Assembly (NCBI RefSeq): GCF_001742165.1
Contig: NZ_CP016443.1
Coordinates: 3,224,001-3,288,000 of the forward strand
Length of the DNA: 64,000 nt
Direction: 5' to 3'
DNA from: Burkholderia stabilis
Lineage (GTDB): Bacteria > Pseudomonadota > Gammaproteobacteria > Burkholderiales > Burkholderiaceae
The translations under genes were made by a program, and so were the position numbers. The notes beneath the pieces are model-generated. The model did not search any database and was not told the origin of the DNA. It saw only the letters and a list, made by a program, of their open reading frames with translations. Positions 28,498 through 36,318 of the stretch are shown one piece after another; positions within the stretch are counted from its first letter, which is position 1; the number at the start of each line of letters is the position of its first letter.

Positions 28498-28577
28498 TTT
28501 CCTGTCTCCGTGCGATGAAACCAACGGCACGATAGCACGGTGAGAGGGCATTTTTCAGACGGTTTCTCGTAGCGAGG

Positions 28578-29189
28578 CTACCGTCTGGCGCCGGCCTGTC
28601 GCAGCGCATCCGCCGCTTCCGCGTTGTCGTGCGACAGCGCGAGTTGGAGCAGCGACTGGCCGCGCCGGTCGACATGGTTCGGATTCGCGCCGCGCGCGAC
28701 GAGCAGCGGAATCAGCTCGAAGCGATTGAAGAGCGTTGCGAACCCGAGCGCCGTTTCGCCGGCGCCGTTCGTCTGGTCGATCGGGCAACGCGTGTCGATC
28801 AGGCGCCGCGCGATGTCGGGTTCGTTCTTGAAGAGCGCGCCCATCAGCGCCGTGTTGCCGTGGCGATCGCCGGCGCACGCGTTGGCGCCGGCCGACAGCA
28901 GGTAGTCGAGGGCGGCAGGCTGGCCGTCGTAGGACGCGAGTATCACGGCCGTAAAGCCGCGGCTGTTGGTGGCGTCGACGGGATAACCGGCGTCGTGCAA
29001 TGCGCGCAGGATGTCGACGCGTCCGATGCGGGCGGCGTCGAACCAGTCGCCGTCATAGCGGCGCAGCGCGGCAGGATCGGCCTTGCCATAGGCCGGTCGA
29101 TCGGGAAGGTGCACGCAGCCGGCGATCGCGGCAAGCGCCAGGGCCGCTGCGGCCGCGCGGATTGCGCGCGTGAAGCGTTCGGGTTGCAT
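28578..29189 (-). CDS. Ankyrin-repeat lipoprotein (AnkB-like, catalase partner)
   Basis: 203 residues. Signal with lipobox (AIAGCVHLP), then about four ankyrin repeats (GDWFDAARIGRVDILRALHD, ATNSRGFTAVILASYDGQPA, DRHGNTALMGALFK, NGAGETALGFATLF). It directly follows a periplasmic catalase gene on the same strand (77-base gap). In Pseudomonas aeruginosa an ankyrin protein, AnkB, is encoded next to KatB and needed for full catalase activity in the periplasm, so the same role is likely here. The start follows AGGACT. Confidence 0.88.
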   Translation of the reverse strand: MQPERFTRAIRAAAAALALAAIAGCVHLPDRPAYGKADPAALRRYDGDWFDAARIGRVDILRALHDAGYPVDATNSRGFTAVILASYDGQPAALDYLLSAGANACAGDRHGNTALMGALFKNEPDIARRLIDTRCPIDQTNGAGETALGFATLFNRFELIPLLVARGANPNHVDRRGQSLLQLALSHDNAEAADALRQAGARR

Positions 29190-29266
29190 GGGGAAGTCCT
29201 GATGAAGAGGTTGGGTCGACGTGCGAGGGACAACCCCGCACGTCGACCGAGGCAGGGGCCGTGCGA

Positions 29267-30802
29267 TCAGTTCTCGTTCAGCTTGGCCGCAAGCGACTGC
29301 ACCTGCTGAAGGTTCGCGTGAACGGCTTGCGTGAGACGCGTGCCGTAATCGGCGTCCGCCTTGTAGAAGTACGACAGCATCGCGTACTGGTTGTGCGCGT
29401 TCGTCACCTTGCCGAGATCGCCGGACAGCGCGGTGATCAGGTCATCCTTGTCCTGCTGCGACAAGCCGCGGTAGTACTCGCCCGCCTGACGGAACAGCAG
29501 CTTCTTGTGGATCGCTTCCTGTTGCGTCGTGCCGCCAAGCGTCGTGCGCACGGATTTGTACTGGGGATCCTGCGCGAGTTCGTGCAGCGTCGACGGCTCG
29601 TAGTTCACCTCGCCCTTGCGGTCGCCGGCATTCATCTTGCCGTCCTGGTTGTTGTTGACGACCGGCACGACCGGGCGGTTGACCGGCAGGTCCATGTAGT
29701 TCGCGCCGAGCCGGTACATCTGCGTGTCGGCGTATGCGAACAGGCGATCCTGCAGCATCCGGTCTTCGGACGGCTCGATGCCCGGCACGAGCCGCGACGG
29801 CGCGAACGCCGATTCCTCGGTCGACTGGAAGTAGTTGTCGGGCACGCGGTTCAGCGTCATCGTGCCGATCTTGCGTTCAGGCACGCCGCTCCAGACCTTC
29901 GTGTCGTCCAGCGCATCGAAGTCGAAGCGGTTCAGGTCCTTCGGCGTCAGTACCTGCACGTACAGATCCCACTTCGGGTAGTCGCCTTGCTTCAGCGCGC
30001 CGTACAGGTCGTTCGTCATCATGTTCCAGTCGCGCCCGATCGACGCGGCGATGTCTTGCGGACGCAGGCCGTGCACGCCTTGCTGGCTTTTCCAGTGGAA
30101 CTTCACGTAATGCACGTCGCCGTGCGCATTGACGAACTTGAACGCATGCACGGCGAAGCCGTCCATGTGGCGATACGAGTCGGGCATGCCCGCATTCGTG
30201 TACAGCATCGTCAGCATGTTCGTCGCTTCGGGCGTGTTCGCGAAGAAGTCGAACGCGAGGTTCGGGTCCTGCACGCCGGTCACGGCACTCGGCTTGTTCG
30301 CGTGGACGAAGTCGGGGAACTTGATGCCGTCGCGAATGAAGAACACCGGCCAGTTGATGCCGACCATGTCCCAGTTGCCCTGCTGCGTATAGAACTTCAC
30401 GGCGAAGCCGCGCGGGTCGCGCGCCTGTTCCGGCGAGCCGCGATAGCCCATCACGGTGGAGAACCGCACGAACACCGGCGTGCGCGTGCCCGGCGTGAAG
30501 ACCTTCGCCTTCGTCAGGTCGGAGATGTCGGCGCTCGGCACGAACTCGCCGAATGCGCCGGTGCCGCGCGCGTGCACGACGCGTTCGGGAATGCGTTCGC
30601 GATCGAAGCGCTGCAGTTTCTCGATGAGCGCGGAGTCCTGCAGGAGCACGGGGCCGGCAGGGCCGGCCGTCTGCGAATTCTGGTTGTCGCCGACGGGTGC
30701 GCCGGTATCGCGAGTGAGTTCGGCGGCATAGGGAGACGCGGAGAGTGCAACGCAGATCGCGGCGACTGCGTGCCGCAGCACGCGATGGGAGGGTGAGGAC
30801 AT
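29267..30802 (-). CDS. Periplasmic monofunctional haem catalase (KatB-like)
   Basis: 511 residues with a signal peptide (AVAAICVALSASPYAAEL). It has the distal His (ERVVHARGTGAFGEF), core FVRFSTVMGYRGSPEQARD, the haem-ligand Tyr (RLFAYADTQMYRLGAN) and NPLF-type C-terminal features. By human catalase numbering the distal Asn148 falls in GNNTP of typical enzymes; here the sequence reads VGINWPVFF, so that position is Ile while the next Asn stays. It is read as ATC on the coding strand and is not a frame problem. The start follows AAGGAG. It likely breaks down peroxide in the periplasm with the downstream ankyrin protein. Confidence 0.93.
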   Translation of the reverse strand: MSSPSHRVLRHAVAAICVALSASPYAAELTRDTGAPVGDNQNSQTAGPAGPVLLQDSALIEKLQRFDRERIPERVVHARGTGAFGEFVPSADISDLTKAKVFTPGTRTPVFVRFSTVMGYRGSPEQARDPRGFAVKFYTQQGNWDMVGINWPVFFIRDGIKFPDFVHANKPSAVTGVQDPNLAFDFFANTPEATNMLTMLYTNAGMPDSYRHMDGFAVHAFKFVNAHGDVHYVKFHWKSQQGVHGLRPQDIAASIGRDWNMMTNDLYGALKQGDYPKWDLYVQVLTPKDLNRFDFDALDDTKVWSGVPERKIGTMTLNRVPDNYFQSTEESAFAPSRLVPGIEPSEDRMLQDRLFAYADTQMYRLGANYMDLPVNRPVVPVVNNNQDGKMNAGDRKGEVNYEPSTLHELAQDPQYKSVRTTLGGTTQQEAIHKKLLFRQAGEYYRGLSQQDKDDLITALSGDLGKVTNAHNQYAMLSYFYKADADYGTRLTQAVHANLQQVQSLAAKLNEN

Positions 30803-30885
30803 GACGATGGAACTCCTTGAATCCGATCGGTGGTGGGGAAGCCGACTGAATTAGAAGAGATCGTCAGATGATTGGCTAATTGATA

Positions 30886-30903
30886 TTCGATATGTTTTCG
30901 ATA
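30886..30903. promoter_or_regulatory. Direct repeat TTCGATA, one helical turn apart, upstream of catalase
   Basis: TTCGATA at 30886-30892 and 30897-30903, with a related TGATATT just before. The 11-base spacing puts both on one DNA face. An OxyR or other stress-regulator site is possible, although the pattern is not a clear match to the OxyR consensus. Confidence 0.3.
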
Positions 30904-31166
30904 GCCGCGGCGTCGATACGGTGCGAGGCCTGTCGTTGCGGAAGGACAGAACGAATATTGTTGCGCACGCAATGAGTTATTGCGTTGCGTATGGCAACGC
31001 TATCGTGCACGTACCGCGCGGCGATGCTGCAGACGATCGAACGCGTGATGCCTTTCATGGCGTTTACGCGCAGCATGTCAGGCATCGACGCAGGCTGGCA
31101 TGCCACGGGTTGTCGCGCGAGACGGCCACTCGTCGCAGTGGCCGCACGGCAACGACCTGCCCGGCG
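30904..31166. other. Intergenic region between catalase promoter and efflux operon
   Basis: No gene or strong hairpin is seen. Confidence 0.4.
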
Positions 31167-32654
31167 TCACCCCGCACTCGTCTGCCACCCGAGCCCGAGG
31201 CTCTTCTGCAGCGATACATAGTCCTTGATCAGTTCGGCTTGCCCGGCGATCACGTTCTGCTGCGCGGCGAGCGATTCGCGTTGCGTATCGAGCAGGTCGA
31301 TCATCGATGCGACACCTGCGCGATAGCGCTGGTCCATCAGCGAGCTGGAATGCGTGGCCGACGCCTGTACCTTCGTCAAGGCGACGACGTGTTCGCGCTG
31401 GTGCCCGTAGCGTTGCAGCGCAGTGTTGGCATCCTGCAATGCGCCGAGCACCGCCTTCTGGTAGTTCGCTTCGGCTTCGTCGCGTGACGCTTCGGCTGCG
31501 CGCACCGCGCCGCGCGTGCGCCCGAAGTCGAGGATGTTCCATTGCAGATACGGCGCACCGACCCACGTGAAGTTCTGCTTGCGGAACAGATGGCCCGGGT
31601 CCGTCGCGCTGAAGCCGAGATCGCCGAGCAGCGTCACCTTCGGGAAATAGTCGGCGACATGCTCGCCGATCTGCGCATTGGTCGACGCGAGCCGGCGCTC
31701 GGCCGCGCGGATGTCGGGGCGCTGCTTCAGCAGCGCGGCCGGATCGCCGATTGCCACGCTGCCGGGCAGCGTCGGCAGCGGAGCGTCTGGCGCCGACAGC
31801 GCGGCGTCGAGCGCACCCGGCGCGCGGCCCGTCAGGATCGCGAGCCGGTCGAGCGATTCCGTCACCTGCGCGTCGAGCGGAATCAGCGACGCGCGCGTGT
31901 TCTCGACCTGCGTCGTCAGGCGTTCGATGTCCGCATCGGCCGCGACGCCACGCGCGCGGCGCTGCTGCGTGAGTTCGAGCATCTTCTGCTGCAGCTCGGC
32001 CGTGCGTTGCGACAGTGCAAGCCGCTGCTGCTGGTCGCGCAGATCGACATACGCGTTCGCGACTTCGGCCGCGATCGACACTTGCGTATCGGCGAGATCG
32101 GCGTCGACGGCTTCCGCTTGCGCCGACGCTGCTTCGACCGCGCGGCGCGTGCCGCCGAACAGGTCGATTTCCCAGGTTGCGTCGAAGCCTGCCGAATAGA
32201 GCTGCAGCGGGCCCGAGCCGCCGAGCGACGGCGATGATCCGCTCGACTGGTTCGAGCTGTTCGACGGCAGCAGCGAGCCGAGCGCGCTGACGTCCGGCTC
32301 CCGCATGCGGATGGCCGCGACGGTGGCCGACGATTTCGGCAATTGCGCCGCGCGCTGTTGCGAGAGCTGCGCACGCGCCGCGCGCAAGCGCGCCTGCGCG
32401 GCGTGCAGATCGGGGTTGTATACGAGCGCGGCGGTGATCAGGTCGTCGAGCTGGCGATCGTTCAGCGCGTGCCACCAGGCGCTCGGTGCGGGCGCGCCGG
32501 TGTCGATGCCGGATGCCGGCGCGCGCACGAAAGTCGGCGCATCCGGCGCAGCGGGCGCGCCGCGGTAGTCGGGGCCGACCGTGCAGCCGGCGAGCAGGCA
32601 TGCAGCCGCGCACAGCGTGAGCGCGGGGCGGCGGGGCAGGGAGAAGGGTTTCAT
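31167..32654 (-). CDS. Outer-membrane efflux channel lipoprotein (NodT/OprM family)
   Basis: 495 residues. Lipobox LLAGCTVGPDY, then the typical WWHALNDRQLDDLITAAL and NPDLHAAQARLRAARAQLSQ, TWEIDLFGGTRRAVEAA at the repeat junction, and a second repeat with QRPDIRAAERRLASTNAQIG and QWNILDFGRTRGAV. It forms a trimeric channel across the outer membrane. It is the third gene of an operon with an EmrA-like adaptor and an EmrB-like transporter, so it completes a tripartite drug pump. The gap to the transporter gene is 13 bases. Confidence 0.95.
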   Translation of the reverse strand: MKPFSLPRRPALTLCAAACLLAGCTVGPDYRGAPAAPDAPTFVRAPASGIDTGAPAPSAWWHALNDRQLDDLITAALVYNPDLHAAQARLRAARAQLSQQRAAQLPKSSATVAAIRMREPDVSALGSLLPSNSSNQSSGSSPSLGGSGPLQLYSAGFDATWEIDLFGGTRRAVEAASAQAEAVDADLADTQVSIAAEVANAYVDLRDQQQRLALSQRTAELQQKMLELTQQRRARGVAADADIERLTTQVENTRASLIPLDAQVTESLDRLAILTGRAPGALDAALSAPDAPLPTLPGSVAIGDPAALLKQRPDIRAAERRLASTNAQIGEHVADYFPKVTLLGDLGFSATDPGHLFRKQNFTWVGAPYLQWNILDFGRTRGAVRAAEASRDEAEANYQKAVLGALQDANTALQRYGHQREHVVALTKVQASATHSSSLMDQRYRAGVASMIDLLDTQRESLAAQQNVIAGQAELIKDYVSLQKSLGLGWQTSAG

Positions 32655-32667
32655 CGCGTAAGACGGT

Positions 32668-34254
32668 TCAATGGCCGGACGACATCGGCTGCGGCCCGCG
32701 CGGCGTTCTCAGCAGCAGCGCGAGCGGCACGCAGGCGAGCAATGCGAGGCCCAGCAGATAAAAGGTTTCGGAATAGGTCATCACGACCGCCTGGATCTGG
32801 ATCTGCCGCGCAAGCTGCCCGAGCGCGCGCATGTTCGAATACGCGAGGTCGCCGGTGTGCGCGAACCAGTTCGCCGCATAGGCCGACAGCCGGTCCTGCC
32901 CGATCAGCGAGTTCGCGGTCACCGATTCGCGGAGCGCGGCCGTATGGAAGGTCGTGCGCCGGTCGATCACGGTGCCGATGATCGCGAGCCCGATCGAGCC
33001 GCCGAGATTGCGCGCCATGTTGTAGAGCCCGGCCGCATCGCCCGAGTCTTCGCGTGCGACGGCCGCCATCGACGCCTGGTTGAGCGGCATCATCGCGAGC
33101 ATCTGCGCAAGGCCGCGGATCAGTTGCGACCATACGAAGTCGTGGCCGACGCTCTGCGCGGTCAGGCTGATGTCGAGCATGCAGCTCAGGCAGAACAGCA
33201 GCAGCCCCGAGATCACGAGGATGCGGAAATCGACCTTGCCGAGCAGGCGCGGCAGGATCGGCATCACGAGAAATGCCGGCAGCCCCGACAGCAGCATGAT
33301 CGCGCCGGCCTGCTCCGCGTTGTAGCCGGCGACGATCGCGAGGAACTGCGGCAGCAGGTACGACACGCCGTACAACCCGGCGCCGACCGCGGACACGATC
33401 ACGATCACGCTCGCATAGCGCGGGTTGCGCATCAGCGACAGCCGCATGATCGGCCGCTTCGCGAAGCGCTGCGACAGCGCGATCAGGATCATCCCCGCGA
33501 GCGACACGAAGCTCAACGTGACGATCATCTGCGATTCGAACCAGCGTTCGCGCTGGCCTTCCTCGAGCACGACGGTGAGCGAACTCAGCCCGATCGCAAG
33601 GCCGGCGATCCCGAGCCAGTCCGCGTTGAAGAACGTGCTCCATTGCGGGCGGTCCGACGGCAGCCCGAACCACAGCAGCCCCATCAGCAGCAGGCACACG
33701 GGCAGGTTGATGAAGAAGCACCAGCTCCAGTTCACGTTCTCCGCGAGCCAGCCGCCGAGCACGGGGCCGAACAGTGGCCCGAGCAGCACGATCAGGCCGA
33801 ACAGCGTCATCCCGACCGGCAACTGCGACAACGGCAGCCGCGTGCGGATGATGGTCTGCGCGGTCGGGATCAGCGCGCCGCCCGTGAAGCCCTGGCCGAT
33901 CCGGCCGGCGATCATCATCGGCAGCGAATGCGACCAGCCGCACATCATCGAGAACGCGATGAAGAGCGCCGAGTTCGTCAGCAGGAAATTGCGCAGCCCG
34001 AACACGCGCGTGAGCCACGCGGCGAGCGGGATCATCACGATTTCCGACATCAGGTAGCCGGTCGAGATCCACGTGCCTTCGGTGCCGGTCGCGCCGATTT
34101 CGCCCTGGATTTGCGGCAGCGCGGAGTTCGTGATCGAGATGTCGAGCGTGGCCATCAGCGCGCCGAGCGCGCCGGCCGCGACCGCGATCCAGTCGGTCAC
34201 GCTCGCGCGGCCTTCGTGCGGCGGCGCGGATGTCGTGGCGGGCGTGTCAGCCAT
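32668..34254 (-). CDS. DHA2-type MFS multidrug transporter (EmrB-like)
   Basis: 528 residues with 14 predicted membrane segments. Motif C-like LFGPVLGGWL, motif A-like LAAWLTRVFGLRNF, TLDISITNSALPQIQGEIGA in the first helix, and WSWCFFINLPVCLLL after helix 5, all typical of EmrB. It would pump hydrophobic drugs by proton antiport through the EmrA-like adaptor and the NodT-type channel. Its ATG overlaps the adaptor stop by 8 bases (ATGGCTGA), a tight coupling. Confidence 0.96.
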   Translation of the reverse strand: MADTPATTSAPPHEGRASVTDWIAVAAGALGALMATLDISITNSALPQIQGEIGATGTEGTWISTGYLMSEIVMIPLAAWLTRVFGLRNFLLTNSALFIAFSMMCGWSHSLPMMIAGRIGQGFTGGALIPTAQTIIRTRLPLSQLPVGMTLFGLIVLLGPLFGPVLGGWLAENVNWSWCFFINLPVCLLLMGLLWFGLPSDRPQWSTFFNADWLGIAGLAIGLSSLTVVLEEGQRERWFESQMIVTLSFVSLAGMILIALSQRFAKRPIMRLSLMRNPRYASVIVIVSAVGAGLYGVSYLLPQFLAIVAGYNAEQAGAIMLLSGLPAFLVMPILPRLLGKVDFRILVISGLLLFCLSCMLDISLTAQSVGHDFVWSQLIRGLAQMLAMMPLNQASMAAVAREDSGDAAGLYNMARNLGGSIGLAIIGTVIDRRTTFHTAALRESVTANSLIGQDRLSAYAANWFAHTGDLAYSNMRALGQLARQIQIQAVVMTYSETFYLLGLALLACVPLALLLRTPRGPQPMSSGH

Positions 34255-35365
34255 GACGCTGCTCGTTTGCGGCCGAACGCGTATCGACGTCGACCGTCAC
34301 CGACAGCCCCGGCAGCAGCATGCGCTGTGCGCGTGCGTTCGCGGAGAGGCGGATGCGCACCGGCACGCGCTGGACGATCTTCGTGAAGTTGCCGGTCGCG
34401 TTCTCCGGCGGCAGCAGCGCGAACTGCGCGCCCGTGCCGGGCGCGAAGCTGTCGACGACGCCGGTCAGCGCGCCGTCCGGCAGCGCGTCGACATGCAGCT
34501 CGACGGGCTGGCCGATGCGCATCTGACCGATCTGCGTTTCCTTGAAGTTCGCGACGAGGTAGATCGAATCGACCGGCACGACGGTCAGCAGGCGCGTGCC
34601 GGGCTGCACGTACTGGCCGACGCGCACCGTGCGATCGCCGACGCGGCCGTCGAGCGTGCTGCGCACGACCGTGTTGTCGAGGTCGAGTTGCGACTGCGCG
34701 GCGCTGGCCTGCGCGGCTTCGAGTTGTGCGCGGGCCTGCTGGAGTTGTGCGGTGAACGACGCGATCTGCGTGCGTGCGGCGGCAATCGACGCGTTGTTCG
34801 CGGCGAGCGTCGCGAGCGCCTGGTCGCGCGTGCTCTTCAGGTCGGCGACGCGTTCGTGCGTTTCGGCGCCGGTCGCCGCGAGCGGCGCATATCGCGTGTA
34901 TTCGTCGCTCGCGTGCTGCACGTTGATCTGCGACACCTTTGCTTGCGCCGAAGCCTGTTCGAGATTCGCGTGCTGCTGGCTGATGTCGGCTTCGGCGCGT
35001 GCGATATCGGCGCGGCGGGCGTCGACGGTCGCGAGCGATTGCGCGAGCGCGACCTGGTACTGGCGGACGTCGAGCCGCACGAGCGGATCGCCGGCCTTCA
35101 CGGCCTGGTTGTCGCGCACGTAGACGTCGGTCACGTAGCCGGCGACCTTCGGCGCGGCGGTCATGCTGTCGGCCTGCAGGTACGCGTCGTTGGTGCTTTC
35201 GATGAAACGGCCGACCGTCCACCAGCGGGCGAGCCAGACGGCGCCGCCGATTGCCGCGAGCACGGCGACGATGAGCAGGATGCGTCGTTTCGATCCGCCG
35301 TTTCGCGGCGTTGTTCCGGTTTCCTGACGATCTGCTTTCTGTGGCGGGACTTGAGGCGTCGACAT
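34247..35365 (-). CDS. HlyD/EmrA-family membrane fusion protein
   Basis: 372 residues from the ATG at 35365. One N-terminal membrane helix (RRILLIVAVLAAIGGAVWLA), a biotinyl-lipoyl-like part (TNDAYLQADSMTAAPKVAGY), a long alpha-helical coiled coil (about 105-210), and a beta-barrel (GDRTVRVGQYVQPGTRLLTV). It links the inner-membrane EmrB-like pump to the outer-membrane channel. It is the first gene of the operon and divergent from a TetR gene, across a 92-base region with a tandem operator. Confidence 0.95.
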   Translation of the reverse strand: MSTPQVPPQKADRQETGTTPRNGGSKRRILLIVAVLAAIGGAVWLARWWTVGRFIESTNDAYLQADSMTAAPKVAGYVTDVYVRDNQAVKAGDPLVRLDVRQYQVALAQSLATVDARRADIARAEADISQQHANLEQASAQAKVSQINVQHASDEYTRYAPLAATGAETHERVADLKSTRDQALATLAANNASIAAARTQIASFTAQLQQARAQLEAAQASAAQSQLDLDNTVVRSTLDGRVGDRTVRVGQYVQPGTRLLTVVPVDSIYLVANFKETQIGQMRIGQPVELHVDALPDGALTGVVDSFAPGTGAQFALLPPENATGNFTKIVQRVPVRIRLSANARAQRMLLPGLSVTVDVDTRSAANEQRHG

Positions 35366-35376
35366 GCAGGCATCCA

Positions 35377-35416
35377 AATTATTCCAAGTGGAAGAATTAT
35401 TCCAGTTGGTAGAATT
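35377..35416. promoter_or_regulatory. Tandem 18-bp repeat operator between emrA-like and tetR genes
   Basis: Two abutting copies of AATTATTCCAnnTGGnAG (35377-35394 and 35395-35412), plus a terminal AATT (35413-35416). The first copy contains the perfect palindrome TTCCAAGTGGAA. This fits a site for two TetR dimers that control both the pump operon and the regulator gene. The sequence is far more AT-rich than its surroundings. Confidence 0.75.
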
Positions 35417-35457
35417 GTGTCAAGTAGAATGTCGATCGACCGGATGATGGGGAAGGC

Positions 35458-36291
35458 ATGAACGAAGCGAAGAAGCTGCGTCGCACGTCGGCGGGCGGCT
35501 ATGCGCGTGGCGACGAAACGCGCCAGCGGATCATCGAGGCGGCGATCGAACTGTTCGGCGAACGCGGGTTCGCGGGCGCGTCGACGCGGGAGATCGCCGC
35601 GATGGCCGGCGTGAACGCGCCGGCGCTCCAGTACTACTTCGAGAACAAGGAAGGCGTTTACCGCGCGTGCGTGGAGACGATTGCCGAGAACGGCTGGGAG
35701 GTGTTCGCGCCGGCGGTCGGCCATGCGTGGGCGATGCTCGAAGCCGATGCGGACGTCGACGTGCTGATCGACGCGTTCATCGCGCTGCTGCACGCGCTGT
35801 CGGACCGGATGTTCACGGCGCCGAAGACGATGAACCAGCGGATGTTCTTTGCACGCGAGCAGGGCGGCCAGGAGCCGGCGAGCGCGAGCGAAATCCTGAT
35901 GAAACGGATGCGCAAGCCGCTCAACGACGTGAGCACGGAGCTGATCGGCCGCATCTCGGGGCGGCCGGCCGACGATCCCGTCACGCGGCTGCGCGCGCTG
36001 AGCCTGTTCGGGCAGCTCACGGTGTTCCACATCGCGCAGCGTTCGGCGCTGCAACTGCTCGAATGGGAAACCTTCGAGGGCGAACGTGCGGCGCTGGTGA
36101 TCGACACGATCGCCGACCAGACTCGCGTACTGCTCGGGCAATGGCACGCGCAGCGCGACACGAATGCCACCGGTGTGGAAGCCGGTGGGAAGCGGGGGGC
36201 GCGTACTACCGCAAAACGCGCGGCGAAGCCGGCTGCGTCAACGCCAGCGGCGGCAAGCACGCGTCGCGTGAAGAAGCCCGCCGCGCGTTGA
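35458..36291 (+). CDS. TetR-family repressor of the efflux operon
   Basis: 277 residues. N-terminal helix-turn-helix (RQRIIEAAIELFGERGFAGA, STREIAAMAGVNAPALQYYF), then a ligand domain of the CerR/DUF1956 type, and an Ala/Lys-rich disordered tail (about 240-277). The ATG has GGGGAAGG upstream. Its position and the tandem palindromic site in front of it suggest repression of the divergent EmrAB-type pump, with release by a pump substrate. This is inferred from layout. Confidence 0.93.
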   Translation: MNEAKKLRRTSAGGYARGDETRQRIIEAAIELFGERGFAGASTREIAAMAGVNAPALQYYFENKEGVYRACVETIAENGWEVFAPAVGHAWAMLEADADVDVLIDAFIALLHALSDRMFTAPKTMNQRMFFAREQGGQEPASASEILMKRMRKPLNDVSTELIGRISGRPADDPVTRLRALSLFGQLTVFHIAQRSALQLLEWETFEGERAALVIDTIADQTRVLLGQWHAQRDTNATGVEAGGKRGARTTAKRAAKPAASTPAAASTRRVKKPAAR

Positions 36292-36318
36292 GCGCGGCAC
36301 GGCGGTAGTCGTTGCTGG

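Noticed and set aside
29267..30802. Frameshift as the cause of the unusual GINWP motif in the catalase
   Set aside because: The frame is continuous on both sides with normal catalase sequence, so it is a true substitution or an isolated base difference.
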